Numbered from the stretch's first letter, positions 23,849-34,010 are shown. The stretch: DNA of 64,000 nt from CAVXJN01 sp963773585 (GCA_963773585.1 CAVZBR010000001.1:434001-498000), one strand, 5' to 3'. A program made the numbers and translations. Notes: generated by a model not told the origin, from the letters alone.

Positions 23849-26800
23849 ATCTTGCCCGCGCCAGCGTCGCCCGGCCGGTACTGACCTCCATGGCGACGCT
23901 CATCGTAGTGGTGCTGGGCGCCGTGTCGCTCAGCCGATTGCAGATCGATCTGCTGCCGAGCATCGATCTGCCCACTATTACCGTCCGCACCGAGTACGAA
24001 GGCGCCGACCCGGTGGTGATGGAACGGCGTGTTACCCAGATCGTCGAGGAAATCGTCGCCACCGTTCCCGGGGTGCAGGAAATGACTTCGGAGTCGTACG
24101 AGGGCAATAGCCGAGTGCGCGTCAGTTTCGCCTGGGGCACGGACGTGGACGCCGCGGCGCTCGACGTCCAAGCGACCTTGGAAGACGAAATCAGCGAGCT
24201 GCCCGAAGATATCGTCGGGCCGCGGGTCAGCAAGTTCGACGTCGACAGCTTTCCGGTGGTCATTCTGGGCATTTCCAGCCGTCTCGATCCGGTGGAACTC
24301 ACCCAGCTGGTCGAAAACCAGATGCGTTATCGGTTCTCGCGCATTCCCGGCGTGGCGCAGGTCGATCCCTGGGGTTCCTTCACCCGGGAAGTGCGGGTGG
24401 AGTTGGACCCGGGCAAGATCAACGCCCTGGGATTGCCCCTGGACGATGTCCTGGATTCGATCCGCAACGCGAACCTGGACCTTCCGGCCGGCAGAATCGA
24501 AGCAGGCCACTACGAAGTCACTCTGCGGGCGCCGGCGGAATTTACCGACCTCGATCAGATCCGCCATACGGTGATCGCCCGCCGCGAAGGCGCGGCGGTC
24601 ACCATCGGCCAGGTGGCGCAGGTCAAGGACACCTACGAGAAGCTCGATCGCATCATTCGCGTCAACGGCGAACGTGGTTTGCGCCTGGCGATTCGCAAAC
24701 AGGCCGGCGCCAATACCGTGGACGTGGCGCGTCGGGTGCTCGAAGAAGTGGACGCCATCAATCGTGCGTTCCCGCAAGTGCGCATCGTGCCGGTGATCGA
24801 TCAGGGCAACTTCATCGAGCGCTCGATCGCCAACGTCGCCAATTCGGTTCTGTACGGCGGCGCGCTGGCGGTACTGGTGTTGCTGTTCTTTCTGCGCGAT
24901 GTACGCAGCACGCTGGTCATATCGCTCGCGATTCCGATTTCGCTGTTCGCCACTTTCGCGCTGTTGTACTTCGGTGGATTCACGCTGAACCTGATGACCC
25001 TCGGCGGTCTTGCCCTGGGTGTGGGCATGATGGTCGACAGTTCTGTCGTGGTGCTGGAGAACATCTTCCGCCAGCGCAAGGAGCAAGGCCAGGCACCGCG
25101 GGCGGCGGCCGAGCGCGGTACCGCGGACGTGGCCTCGGCGGTGGTGGCGGGCACCGTCACCACACTGGTGATCTTCCTGCCGCTGGTTTTCGTGCGCGGC
25201 GTGTCGGGGGTCCTGTTCAAGGAACTGGCTTACGTCATCATGTTTTCACTGTTCTGCGCCCTGTTGGTGTCCCTCAGTCTGGTGCCGATGCTCGCGTCGC
25301 GTCTGCTCGGGAAGGAAAAGCCGGCAGGCGGCGGCTGGGGCGCGCGACTGGCGGCTCGGGCCGGGTCCGCGTTGGAAGGCTTGGAGAATGGCTATGGCGA
25401 CCTGTTGCGCGCCGCATTGCGCAGGCGCTGGATTACCATCCTCGGCTCGGCAGTCGCGCTCGCCGCCAGTCTGTTGCTGATCCCTTTCATCGGCACTGAG
25501 TTCCTGCCGCCAAGCGATGAGGGCGAGGTGCGGGTAACGGGTGAAATGGAAGTGGGGACTCGGCTGGATTTGATCGACCGGCAGACGCGCCTGCTGGAGC
25601 AACGGGTGTATCGGGCGGTACCGGAAACGGTGTCGTCGGTCGTCAGTGTGGTCAGCTCCGGCACCCGCGGCAGTGCGACCGCCAAGGGCGAGATTCGACT
25701 TTCCCTCGGCGCCGCGGCGGCGCGCCCGCGCTCCAACAGCGAGATCGCCCGGGATTTGCGTCGTCTGCTGGAACAGGACGGAATCCCGGGCATGAAAGTC
25801 AGGGTGCGGGCACCCCAGGGTCAGTTCCTGTTGGAACGCCTGTTGGCCAGCGAAGAGGCGATCACCGTTGAGGTGCGCGGGTTTGAGCTGGACACGCTGG
25901 ACGCGTTGGCGCGACGTGTCGCCAACCGCATCGGCGATGTCGGCGGTGTCACGGACGTGGTGCTCAGCCGCGAAGCGGGCATTCCACAGCAGGAAATCCA
26001 TATAAACCGAGCCAAGGCGGCCGACCTGGGTCTGAGCGCGCGCGACATTGCGGAAGTGATCGAGACTGCCGTTGCCGGATCCAAGGCCGGCGAATATCGC
26101 GTCGCCGGCGATTCTTATCGGATCCTGGTGCAGTTGGAGAACGCGGAACGACGCTCGTTGGACGAAATCCTCGACCTCACGGTGCGTACGCCGACCGGCG
26201 ATCTGGTGGCCCTGCGCAATGTGGTGGATACCGCCAGCGGCCGTGGCCCGGTCAACATCGAGCGCAAGGACCAGCAACGCCTGGTCACGGTGACCGCAAA
26301 CGTGTCTCGCCGGGACTTGGGGTCGGTCGCCGCCGATGTGCAGGCGCGGCTGGATGAAATTCCGCGCCCGCTCGGTTACGACCTCCAGATCGCCGGCAAC
26401 TACGAAGAGCAGCAGACGGCGTTTCGCGAACTCGCCGTCTCGCTGGGGCTCGCGCTGCTGTTGGTCTACATGGTGCTGGCGTCCCAGTACGAATCGCTGC
26501 GCGATCCCCTGGTGGTCATGTTGTCCGTACCCCTGGCGGCAATCGGCGTGTTGCTGACCTTGTTTCTCACCCAGACGACGTTCAATCTGCAGTCGGCGAT
26601 CGGTTGCATCATGCTTGGCGGCATCGTGGTCAACAATGCCATTTTGCTGGTCGACCAAGCGGGGCGGTTGCGTCGCGCGGGCATGGTTACCCACGATGCA
26701 CTTGCCGAAGCCGGCAGGCGCCGGTTGCGCCCGGTGCTGATGACGACCTTGACCACGGTACTGGCGTTGTTGCCATTGGCGCTGGGTATCGGTGAAGGCG

Positions 26801-26949
26801 CCGACGCGCAGGCCCCGCTTGCGCGCGCGGTACTCGGAGGCCTCACCGCGTCCACGCTGATTACCCTGGTGTTGGTTCCGGTGGCCTATTCAGTGTTTCA
26901 CGGACGTGGGGCAACCCCGCGCGCAACACACAGCGACGCCACGGCCTAG
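23845..26949 (+). CDS. RND multidrug-type efflux pump (HAE1 family)
   Basis: A 1034-residue inner-membrane proton antiporter, the normal length of the family, with two homologous halves of one helix, a periplasmic domain and five helices each. The N-terminus ARASVARPVLTSMATLIVVVLGAVSLSRLQIDLLPSIDLP is typical. The fourth-helix proton relay reads GVGMMVDSSVVVLENI with Asp398; the second Asp of AcrB is Ser here, as in several related branches. DRQTRLLEQRVYRAVPETV and the closing GIGEGADAQAPLARAVLGGLTASTL match the family. GTG start inside the adaptor stop (GTGA). The substrate is not predictable. Confidence 0.9.
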   Translation: MNLARASVARPVLTSMATLIVVVLGAVSLSRLQIDLLPSIDLPTITVRTEYEGADPVVMERRVTQIVEEIVATVPGVQEMTSESYEGNSRVRVSFAWGTDVDAAALDVQATLEDEISELPEDIVGPRVSKFDVDSFPVVILGISSRLDPVELTQLVENQMRYRFSRIPGVAQVDPWGSFTREVRVELDPGKINALGLPLDDVLDSIRNANLDLPAGRIEAGHYEVTLRAPAEFTDLDQIRHTVIARREGAAVTIGQVAQVKDTYEKLDRIIRVNGERGLRLAIRKQAGANTVDVARRVLEEVDAINRAFPQVRIVPVIDQGNFIERSIANVANSVLYGGALAVLVLLFFLRDVRSTLVISLAIPISLFATFALLYFGGFTLNLMTLGGLALGVGMMVDSSVVVLENIFRQRKEQGQAPRAAAERGTADVASAVVAGTVTTLVIFLPLVFVRGVSGVLFKELAYVIMFSLFCALLVSLSLVPMLASRLLGKEKPAGGGWGARLAARAGSALEGLENGYGDLLRAALRRRWITILGSAVALAASLLLIPFIGTEFLPPSDEGEVRVTGEMEVGTRLDLIDRQTRLLEQRVYRAVPETVSSVVSVVSSGTRGSATAKGEIRLSLGAAAARPRSNSEIARDLRRLLEQDGIPGMKVRVRAPQGQFLLERLLASEEAITVEVRGFELDTLDALARRVANRIGDVGGVTDVVLSREAGIPQQEIHINRAKAADLGLSARDIAEVIETAVAGSKAGEYRVAGDSYRILVQLENAERRSLDEILDLTVRTPTGDLVALRNVVDTASGRGPVNIERKDQQRLVTVTANVSRRDLGSVAADVQARLDEIPRPLGYDLQIAGNYEEQQTAFRELAVSLGLALLLVYMVLASQYESLRDPLVVMLSVPLAAIGVLLTLFLTQTTFNLQSAIGCIMLGGIVVNNAILLVDQAGRLRRAGMVTHDALAEAGRRRLRPVLMTTLTTVLALLPLALGIGEGADAQAPLARAVLGGLTASTLITLVLVPVAYSVFHGRGATPRATHSDATA

Positions 26950-27090
26950 TCAGCGGTTCTGTTGCCATTCCCGCACCGCGAGTGCGGCGGGCAGCATCGC
27001 GCAATCGACTATCCTTTTCGGCATTGCGCTACAGACTTGGCTCGTAGTGGAGCGCGCCGTATCCTCGGGCACGCAAACAGGAGGTTGGCT

Positions 27091-27462
27091 TTGGAGGCTC
27101 AGTATTCCGAGTACCCCGCGATGTTCAAAAACCATCCGTTTGGTTTCGTTCTGGCGGTGGTGCTGATTCCGGTTGTGTTGGGAATCGTTATTCTGATCGT
27201 GTGGTATCTGAAATGCCGGTCGGTCAAACTCGAATTTGCGGGCAGCAACCTGATTCTGGAGACCGGTCTGTTGAGTAAAGACCGCACCGAACTCAACGTC
27301 CACAGCATCCGGACATTCAACGTACATCAATCCTTCTTCAACCGTCTGTTCGATGTGGGCACGATTTCCGTGTATACCGCCGGCGACGAACCGGAAATCG
27401 AAGTCGCGGGCCTACCGCGGCCGCACGAATTGCGGGAGATGATCAAAGGCGTAGCCGATTGA
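27091..27462 (+). CDS. PH domain (bPH2) membrane-anchored protein
   Basis: A 123-residue protein with one strong membrane helix (FGFVLAVVLIPVVLGIVILIVWYL) followed by a bacterial PH-like domain: KLEFAGSNLILETGLLSKDRTELNVHSIRTFNVHQSFFNRLFDVGTISVYTAGDEP. The H.I....V.QSf..RLf..G.i.v.taG pattern identifies bPH2. Function is unknown. I favour TTG at 27091, six bases after GGAGG, giving MEAQYSEYPAMF; ATG at 27121 is the alternative. Confidence 0.8.
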   Translation: MEAQYSEYPAMFKNHPFGFVLAVVLIPVVLGIVILIVWYLKCRSVKLEFAGSNLILETGLLSKDRTELNVHSIRTFNVHQSFFNRLFDVGTISVYTAGDEPEIEVAGLPRPHELREMIKGVAD

Positions 27463-27575
27463 GTGCGGGTGCGTCCCATGGCTTCCCGACTGTATTTTGT
27501 ATGCCAAAACATCGATACTGACTGCGCTAAGTCCGTAAGGGCAGCAGTACCGCAATCGTTGCATCCCCTCGACCC

Positions 27576-27770
27576 ATGAATTTGAACTCGATCCACAAAT
27601 CGCCTTGTATCCGTAGATGTTGTCTCGATGACGACGACATCTGCCTGGGTTGTTTCCGAAGCATGGACGAGATCATGGAATGGAATACCGCCAGCGACCA
27701 ACGCAAGCGGACCATTCTGGAGCTTGCCGAACAACGCAGTGTCGAAAAGAAGACTGACCGTGGCTGGTGA
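27576..27770 (+). CDS. DUF1289 Cys-rich protein
   Basis: A 64-residue protein with the full DUF1289 pattern: SPCIRRCCLDDDDICLGCFRSMDEIMEWNTASDQRKRTIL. The four spaced cysteines suggest metal or iron-sulfur binding. Function is unknown. It lies between two other small same-strand genes. Confidence 0.85.
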   Translation: MNLNSIHKSPCIRRCCLDDDDICLGCFRSMDEIMEWNTASDQRKRTILELAEQRSVEKKTDRGW

Positions 27771-27925
27771 GTCTGCCGGACCGGGCATAGCGGTTTTGGA
27801 ATGCCGCAGCGTCAGTAGCGTTGCTGGCGCGTATCGGTTGGCACTTCGTTCGCCTTCTCGTGGCTTTCGTTGCCCGAGTCGGCTGTGGATTACCAGTCGT
27901 ATTCCCGAGCATCCGAGAGGTCGTC

Positions 27926-28159
27926 GTGAAGAAACTGAAAGATGAAAAGGAACTGGTGCGAAAGGCGATTGACGAAGGCGTCAAATACGGTGAGTCGCGC
28001 GGGGTTGTGGAGTTCGAAGCGACCGATTCGACAAACGCTAAAATCGAATACATCTATCGCCTGCTGGTCCACGACAAGCTGATCCAGCCCATTCCGGAAG
28101 ACCAGGTATCACAGCAGACCATGCGCCATAAGCTGGCGATCTGGGCCTCCAAGCTCTGA
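27926..28159 (+). CDS. Small conserved protein, DUF5062-like
   Basis: A 77-residue soluble protein: KKLKDEKELVRKAIDEGVKYGESRGVVEFEATDSTNAKIEYIYRLLVHDKLIQPIPEDQ. I place it tentatively in DUF5062, a small gammaproteobacterial family without known function. The GTG at 27926 has GAGAGG five bases upstream; an upstream extension to 27821 is Arg-rich and unlike protein. Converges on rhlE across a large hairpin. Confidence 0.65.
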   Translation: MKKLKDEKELVRKAIDEGVKYGESRGVVEFEATDSTNAKIEYIYRLLVHDKLIQPIPEDQVSQQTMRHKLAIWASKL

Positions 28160-28172
28160 TTCACAAGCGGTC

Positions 28173-28212
28173 GTAGAGCCTGCGGCGGCGAACGCTCCGC
28201 CGCAGGCTCTAC
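28173..28212. terminator. Large perfect hairpin between convergent genes
   Basis: Arms GTAGAGCCTGCGGCGG (28173-28188) and their exact complement (28197-28212), loop of eight. No T-run, so it may act as a bidirectional terminator or be a REP-type element. Confidence 0.6.
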
Positions 28213-28224
28213 GCAGGTATGCCA

Positions 28225-29616
28225 TCAGTTGGGCTGCTGACTCGCTCGACCCGTTGAGCGACTCTGCGGCGTTGAGCGACTCTGCGGCTTCGAGCCGCTG
28301 CGCTGACCCCGCCCGTTCGCCGGACCGCCGCCGCCCCGTTTGCCCTGGGACTTCTTGTCCGCATGTGCGGACTTGCCGTGGTTGTGGGCCGGCCGCCGGC
28401 CGGGGCCTGCATTGCCCTTGGCCGAGCGCTGCTGCCGCTGCTTGAATACCGGTTCGGGTTTGATGCTCGGGTCGGGTTCGAACCCCGCGATCACCTGTTT
28501 CGGAATCTCAGTCTTCACCAGGCGTTCGATGTCGCGCAGGAAGTCGCGCTCATCGACACACACCAGGGAAATCGCCTGCCCGGAGTTGCCTGCACGTCCG
28601 GTACGCCCGATGCGGTGGACGTAGTCGGTGGGGACATTCGGCAGTTCGAAGTTGACCACGTGAGGCAGTTGGTCGATATCGAGGCCGCGGGCGGCGATGT
28701 CGGTCGCAACCAGCACGCGCACGGTGCCGTCCTTGAACTCCGCCAACGCGCGGGTGCGCGCGCCCTGAGTCTTATTGCCGTGAATCGCGGCAGTGGTCAG
28801 GCCGTCGCGGTTCAACTGTTCGGCCAGCCGGTTGGCGCCGTGCTTGGTGCGCGTGAACACCAGCACCTGGCGCCAGTTGCCGGAGCCGATCAGATAGGAA
28901 AGCAGTTCCCGCTTGCGCTCCCGGTCCACCGGATGCACCAACTGGGACACCGTTTCGATCGCCGTGTTGTGGCGCGCGACTTCGATGTGCACCGGATCGT
29001 GCAGCAGGCCTTTGGCCAGTTCCCGGATTTCCGCGGAGAACGTCGCTGAGAACAACAGATTCTGACGCCCGTCCCGGCCGATTGCCGGCAACAGCGCAAT
29101 AATCTTGCGGATGTCGCGGATAAAACCCATGTCCAACATGCGGTCGGCTTCGTCCAGCACCAGGATTTCCAGCTGCGACAAGTCGACCGTCTTCTGCCCC
29201 ACGTGGTCGAGCAGTCGGCCGGGCGTGGCCACCAGGATATCGACGCCGCGGCGAAGTTTGGCGATTTGCGGATTGATGTTCACACCACCGAAAACCGCGG
29301 CGGATTTCAACGGCAGATGTCTGCCGTAGGTTTCAACACTTTCCTGCACCTGGGCGGCGAGCTCGCGCGTTGGTGTCAGGATCAGTGCGCGGACTCCGCG
29401 TTGCGACGCCGCCGGCGCACGGGCGCTCAGACGGTGCAACAGCGGCAGGGTGAATCCGGCGGTCTTGCCGGTTCCCGTCTGTGCGCCGGCCAGCACGTCA
29501 CGGCCTTGCAAAATCACCGGGATCGCCTGGCGCTGCACCGAGGTCGGGTCGGTGTAGCCTTCTTCGGACACAGCACGAAGTAATTCGGCCGAAAGGCCGA
29601 GTTCGGAAAATGACAT
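28225..29616 (-). CDS. rhlE: DEAD-box RNA helicase RhlE
   Basis: A 463-residue ATP-dependent RNA helicase that remodels ribosomal and other RNAs. All motifs are present: Q motif with TSVQRQAIP, Walker A AQTGTGKT (residues 45-52), PTRELAAQV, DEAD in LVLDEADRMLDMGF, SAT in LFSATFS, VATDIAARGLDI, and HRIGRTGRAG. The C-terminal tail of about 80 residues is basic and Gly/Gln/Ser-rich, typical for RNA binding in this branch. ATG at 29616 follows AGGAGT. Single gene facing the small genes to its left. Confidence 0.92.
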   Translation of the reverse strand: MSFSELGLSAELLRAVSEEGYTDPTSVQRQAIPVILQGRDVLAGAQTGTGKTAGFTLPLLHRLSARAPAASQRGVRALILTPTRELAAQVQESVETYGRHLPLKSAAVFGGVNINPQIAKLRRGVDILVATPGRLLDHVGQKTVDLSQLEILVLDEADRMLDMGFIRDIRKIIALLPAIGRDGRQNLLFSATFSAEIRELAKGLLHDPVHIEVARHNTAIETVSQLVHPVDRERKRELLSYLIGSGNWRQVLVFTRTKHGANRLAEQLNRDGLTTAAIHGNKTQGARTRALAEFKDGTVRVLVATDIAARGLDIDQLPHVVNFELPNVPTDYVHRIGRTGRAGNSGQAISLVCVDERDFLRDIERLVKTEIPKQVIAGFEPDPSIKPEPVFKQRQQRSAKGNAGPGRRPAHNHGKSAHADKKSQGKRGGGGPANGRGQRSGSKPQSRSTPQSRSTGRASQQPN

Positions 29617-29873
29617 CTTGGTAATACTCCTGGAATGGCCTACCCGGCAGTGCGGGTACGGTCTAGGCGCGATTCACTTGAGTGAATGGGATCGAGGCAA
29701 GCCGGAAAGGTGACCGCGAACTTCGGCGTAGACCGAAGTACGCCGTTATTCGCGCATTCTACCATGGGGGCGTGAACAATACCGTTATTTTTGCAAATCT
29801 GCTGCGCAGCCGGTGTCGAAACGGGACCGGCCTGAACGACTATACGGTGATGGATTCCCTTGGGAGACATGAC

Positions 29874-30371
29874 ATGGCCGGGATTCAAAGGATTACCCCC
29901 TGCTTGTGGTTCGACCATCAGGCGGAGCAGGCAGCGGAGTTCTACACGTCGATTTTCGACGATTCCAAAATCGTGCAAACGTCCTACTACGGCGACGCCG
30001 GCACCGAAGTACACGGCATGGCGCCGGGGAGCGTCATGGTGGTGGTCTTTGAACTCGACGGTCAGGGATTCACTGCACTCAACGGCGGGCCCGTTTTCAA
30101 ATTCAACGAAGCGGTTTCGTTTCAAGTGCACTGCGAGACCCAGGGCGAAGTCGATTACTTCTGGGAACACTTGTCCGAAGGCGGCGACCCGAACGCGCAG
30201 CAGTGCGGTTGGCTGAAAGACCGCTACGGCGTTTCGTGGCAGGTGGTGCCGCAGATCTTGCCGCAATTGATATCCGATGCCGATCCGCGCAAGGCCAACC
30301 GGGTCATGGAAGCCATTTTGAAAATGAAGAAACTCGACATCGCTGAACTTGCGCGTGCCCATGCCGACTGA
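29874..30371 (+). CDS. PhnB-like VOC superfamily protein
   Basis: A 165-residue protein of the glyoxalase/VOC fold, closest to the PhnB / 3-demethylubiquinone-methyltransferase-like group: ITPCLWFDHQAEQAAEFYTSIFDDSKI, then VMVVVFELDGQGFTALNGGP, VSFQVHCETQGEVDYFWEHLSEGG and GWLKDRYGVSWQVVP. No catalytic activity has been established for most members, and these often lack full metal sets. I chose ATG 29874 with GGGAGA seven bases before it; ATG 29850 is the alternative. Confidence 0.85.
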   Translation: MAGIQRITPCLWFDHQAEQAAEFYTSIFDDSKIVQTSYYGDAGTEVHGMAPGSVMVVVFELDGQGFTALNGGPVFKFNEAVSFQVHCETQGEVDYFWEHLSEGGDPNAQQCGWLKDRYGVSWQVVPQILPQLISDADPRKANRVMEAILKMKKLDIAELARAHAD

Positions 30372-30497
30372 TCCGCGAATGCCGCTGACATTGCCGGGTT
30401 CACCCGCCGCGGATGGCGCCATTGCGCCTGTCGTCGATGTGAGCGTCGGACGCCTGCGGCCGACGAGGTGTTGGGCAAAGCATAGGGAGCAAATGGT

Positions 30498-32291
30498 CTA
30501 ACTGGCATCCGCGCGTAACGGATACGGATGCGCGTGCGGGTCGGAGCCCTTGTAGGTTACTCGGTCGCGTCCCAAGGCCTTGGACTGGTAGAGAAAGTGG
30601 TCGGCGGTGGAGATCAAGGCGTCAAGATTGGGATGATGCGCCTCGCGTTGGGCGACACCGAAGCTGGCGGTGACCTGAATATCGAGGCCCGCGTGGTGGA
30701 GCTGGATGGTGGACACATCGCGCCGCAATCGTTCCGCCAGCGCCGCCGCTTCTTGGACGTCGGTCTCCGGCAGCAACAGAATGAATTCTTCGCCGCCCCA
30801 GCGGGCGATCACGTCATGTTCCCGCACGGACTTTGAAAGCAGTGCCGCCGTTGTGGTCAGCACTTCGTCTCCATAGGCGTGTCCGAATGCATCATTGATA
30901 TTCTTGAATCGGTCGATGTCCAAGAGAATGACCGAAAGTTCGTGGTCAAGGCGGCGGGTGCTGTTCCAGAGCGCAGCGGTCTTGTCGTAAAACGCCCGGC
31001 GATTATTGATGCCGGTCAAGGGATCTAGGGTGGCGAGCTGTTCTGCGCGCAGGCGCTGCTTCTGGCCCACGCGGAACTGGTAGGTCAGTGCCAGGGCGAG
31101 CAGCGTGGCGTCCAGCAACATCCCGATGTCCACCGCCCGAAACGTCCACGTGTTGAAAGGAATAAAGCCCCAGGTCGACAGCGCCGTGGACACTGCGCCG
31201 AGCATTGCCGCAACCGCTGCCAGAAGAAAGTAGCGCGCCGGTGTCTGCCCCGAACGCACCGTGATTACGCCCAGGGCGAGCATCATGGTCGCGAATAGAA
31301 ACACGAAGCTGAACGCAGTCAGCAACGCCAGGCGTTGCTGACCGAGCACGATGGCCAATGCCAGGACGGCGCCGAAAACCCAAAGAAAGGACAGAACCGC
31401 CTTGTGGGTGCGGCGAAACCGCACCCGCGTGTCGAGAAACCTGGTGGCGAATATCAGGCCGCTTGCACCATACAAATACATGAAGATGGGGTTCGACCAC
31501 TGTGCCCATCGGGGACTGTCGGGCCAAAACCATGCGAACCCGTGTCCCGTGTACGACAGGTTCATGAGCAGGAACATACCGAGGTACAACGAATACAGAA
31601 TGTAACGCGGGTGACGCAGCCCCGCGTACAGCATGGCATTGTAGGCGAGCAGGGCGAGCAGAAACCCGTACAGAAAGCCGTAGCTGTAATTCTGGAACGT
31701 TTCCCGTTCCTGCGCCTGCTGCGGAGAGAGCAGGTACATGGGTACGACCATCGGATCGGCGGTTGCAACGCGTACAAACACATCGCTCACCCCGGGCGCA
31801 AAGTCGTGATCGAAGTCGAAGGCGCGGCTGTGTACGGGGCGCGCGCCGAACGCCTGGCGATCGCCGACCTTGTAGGACGCGACGGTGGCGCCGCCGTGGC
31901 GGAAATAAACCTCGACCCGGTCGAGCCAAGGAATTTCGATCGCCAACCGCCGGGTCACGGGCTCGGCAGTGGGATTCGATACCGTGAAATGGATCCACAC
32001 CGGCTGGGGTCCGATGCCGAACGTCAGTGCCGGATTGAGCCCGGGCGAAAACGACCCGGCTCGATATGAGGCGAGCGCTTGCGCCAGCGTCAGCGGTTCG
32101 TCCGATTCCTGAAGGTAATCGGTGGCGCGGCCGATCGCGTTATCGTGGGCAACCGTCACCGAAAGCGGCGACGCTGCGCCGGCAGGCGCGCTGAGTAGCA
32201 GCGCCAATAGCGCAAACAACGCGGCAAGGAAATGGGTTCGGCGCGGCTTCATCAGCCCGAGATGTCCCGGGCATCCGTGCAACCGGAACAC
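30498..32291 (-). CDS. 7TMR-DISM diguanylate cyclase (GGDEF)
   Basis: A 597-residue membrane signalling protein that makes cyclic di-GMP. A signal segment (about residues 15-38) precedes a periplasmic 7TMR-DISM extracellular domain (to about 190; PVWIHFTVSNPTAEPVTRRLAIEIPWLDRVEVYF is typical). Seven hydrophobic segments follow (about 205-415), then a GGDEF domain. The active-site motif is GGEEF at 499-503, a functional variant. An intact RxxD inhibitory site (REHD, 490-493) sits five residues before it. LDPLTGINNRRAF marks the domain start. The sensed ligand, probably a carbohydrate or similar, is unknown. Confidence 0.9.
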   Translation of the reverse strand: MFRLHGCPGHLGLMKPRRTHFLAALFALLALLLSAPAGAASPLSVTVAHDNAIGRATDYLQESDEPLTLAQALASYRAGSFSPGLNPALTFGIGPQPVWIHFTVSNPTAEPVTRRLAIEIPWLDRVEVYFRHGGATVASYKVGDRQAFGARPVHSRAFDFDHDFAPGVSDVFVRVATADPMVVPMYLLSPQQAQERETFQNYSYGFLYGFLLALLAYNAMLYAGLRHPRYILYSLYLGMFLLMNLSYTGHGFAWFWPDSPRWAQWSNPIFMYLYGASGLIFATRFLDTRVRFRRTHKAVLSFLWVFGAVLALAIVLGQQRLALLTAFSFVFLFATMMLALGVITVRSGQTPARYFLLAAVAAMLGAVSTALSTWGFIPFNTWTFRAVDIGMLLDATLLALALTYQFRVGQKQRLRAEQLATLDPLTGINNRRAFYDKTAALWNSTRRLDHELSVILLDIDRFKNINDAFGHAYGDEVLTTTAALLSKSVREHDVIARWGGEEFILLLPETDVQEAAALAERLRRDVSTIQLHHAGLDIQVTASFGVAQREAHHPNLDALISTADHFLYQSKALGRDRVTYKGSDPHAHPYPLRADAS

Positions 32292-32894
32292 AGGTTATGC
32301 GCTGCCGTGATCAGTCTCAGCATTGGTATGTCCATGAGCGTGCGGGCCCGAGCGGCGCTCAATGATACTGCAATTCGTCCGGATTTTTCGCTTATCTCGA
32401 TCCGGTCCTCCGGCCGCGCGGCCATGGCAGACACACGTGCGCGCGGCGGCGCGGCCCGGGCGGCGATTTCTCGGCTTCGCCGGGCGGTTCGGTCACGCAG
32501 GCAGAGACGGGCAAGGGCACGGCTGCTGGTCGGCGGGAGCGGGGCGGGTGCGGCGCCGCTGCCCGGCAAAAAGGTGGTAGCCATCATAGGTATGACCGGC
32601 TCCGCGTTAAGGCCTGTGAATGACCGGATTCCAAATGGGCTACATCGGCGGATGGGCGGTGCCGGCGAGCGCAGCCTGCGGCGCGAACGCGGATTTGCTT
32701 CTCACTATCGGCCATGCGGAAGCGATGCCCCGCTCCCGCGACTGGTTCACACGCCGACGTGAGGAAACGCCATGCAATGCGCCGCTCGTCTGCTCACGGC
32801 ATTTTCAAGCACCGCAACGTGGAACCGGCGCCATGGGGTGCCGGAGCCGGTCGTCGGTCATCACCTCCGCGGCCGACAACCGTCCCGGCAATGC
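32292..32894. other. 603-base gap between two minus-strand genes
   Basis: Only Arg-rich overlapping open frames, the usual artefact of GC-rich DNA. No supported gene, repeat or terminator found. The upstream part should hold the promoter of the cyclase gene. Confidence 0.45.
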
Positions 32895-34010
32895 TTAGGA
32901 GCGTGCCGCACGCACGGTGGGATAGTCCGTGTAACCGTGCTCATCGCCGCCGTAGAAGGTCGATTCGTCCCAGTCGTTCAAAGGCTCGCCGTCACGCAGC
33001 CGCGCGGCGAGGTCGGGATTGGCAATGTAGGGCCGACCGAACGACACCAGATCGCATTGCCCCGCCTGGATTCGTTTGCGGGCTTCGTCGCCGTTGTAGC
33101 GGCCATTGCCGATGTAGGCACGACGGAAGTTGGTCTGAATCGCCTCGATCACCGATTCCGGACGGCCGGAGGCGTGATTGCCTTGGAACGAATCCTCCAC
33201 CACTTCTATGAACGCGATGCCCTTTTCGTTCAGGCGCGCGGCCAGCGCGGCGTAGGTTTGCACCGGGTCCTCGTCGGCCATATCGTTGAAACTGCCGGTC
33301 GGGCTGACACGGATGCCGGTGCGCTCGGTGCCCCAGACATCGACTACGGCATCCACCACCATCAGCGGGAAGCGCATGCGGTTTTCCAGAGATCCGCCGT
33401 ACTCATCGGTGCGTCGGTTGGTTTTGCTGCGCAGGAACTGGTCGAGCAGATAGCCGTTCGCGGCGTGGATTTCGACGCCGTCGAAACCGGCCTGCTTGGC
33501 GTTTTCGGCGCCTTGGCGGAATTGTTCCACCACCCCGGGAATCTCGTCGCTTTCAAGCGCACGGGGCTCGAGAATATCCACCATGCCGGACTCAGCGCTG
33601 ATAAAGGTCTGCGCGCCTTCGGGCCGAATCGGCGAGGGTGCGACGGGTGTTTCGCCGTCGGGCTGCAGTTCCGGCCGTGAGATCCGCCCGACATGCCAAA
33701 GCTGCAGGAAGATGCGGCCGCCGGCTTCGTGCACCGCCGCGGTGACTTTGCGCCAACCTTCGATCTGGCGCGCTGAGTGAATGCCGGGCGTGAACGCGTA
33801 GCCTTTGCCCTGGGGCGAGACCTGGGTGGCCTCGGCGATGATCAGGCCCGCCCCCGCCCGCTGCGCATAGTACTCGGCGTTCATGTCGGTGGGTACGTCG
33901 CCGGGTTGCTGCGCCCGGGAACGGGTCAGGGGGGACATCACGATGCGGTTCGGCAGGGTCAGATCCCCTAGTGTGAATGGTGCGAAGAGAACGTCCGGAT
34001 GTTCTGACAT
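32895..34010 (-). CDS. Old yellow enzyme family NADH:flavin oxidoreductase
   Basis: A 371-residue FMN enzyme that reduces activated alkenes, nitroesters or nitroaromatics (NemA/XenB-like). FMN-binding start FAPFTLGDLTLPNRIVMSPLTRSRA, active-site HAAN in GVEIHAANGYLLDQFL, and LRSKTNRRTDEYGGSLENRMRF are diagnostic; VSFGRPYIANPDL closes the barrel. ATG 34010 follows AGGAGCAACC. The physiological substrate is unknown. Divergently placed to the CDF gene, so a shared control region lies at 34011-34219. Confidence 0.9.
   Translation of the reverse strand: MSEHPDVLFAPFTLGDLTLPNRIVMSPLTRSRAQQPGDVPTDMNAEYYAQRAGAGLIIAEATQVSPQGKGYAFTPGIHSARQIEGWRKVTAAVHEAGGRIFLQLWHVGRISRPELQPDGETPVAPSPIRPEGAQTFISAESGMVDILEPRALESDEIPGVVEQFRQGAENAKQAGFDGVEIHAANGYLLDQFLRSKTNRRTDEYGGSLENRMRFPLMVVDAVVDVWGTERTGIRVSPTGSFNDMADEDPVQTYAALAARLNEKGIAFIEVVEDSFQGNHASGRPESVIEAIQTNFRRAYIGNGRYNGDEARKRIQAGQCDLVSFGRPYIANPDLAARLRDGEPLNDWDESTFYGGDEHGYTDYPTVRAARS

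Noticed and set aside
23737..26694. Long minus-strand frames opposite the RND pump
   Set aside because: The plus strand encodes an intact 1034-residue RND pump. The antisense reading is rich in His, Arg and Gln without any domain.
32232..32762. 176-codon plus-strand frame between the cyclase and old yellow enzyme genes
   Set aside because: Overlaps the cyclase gene end and is Arg-rich with no conserved pattern.
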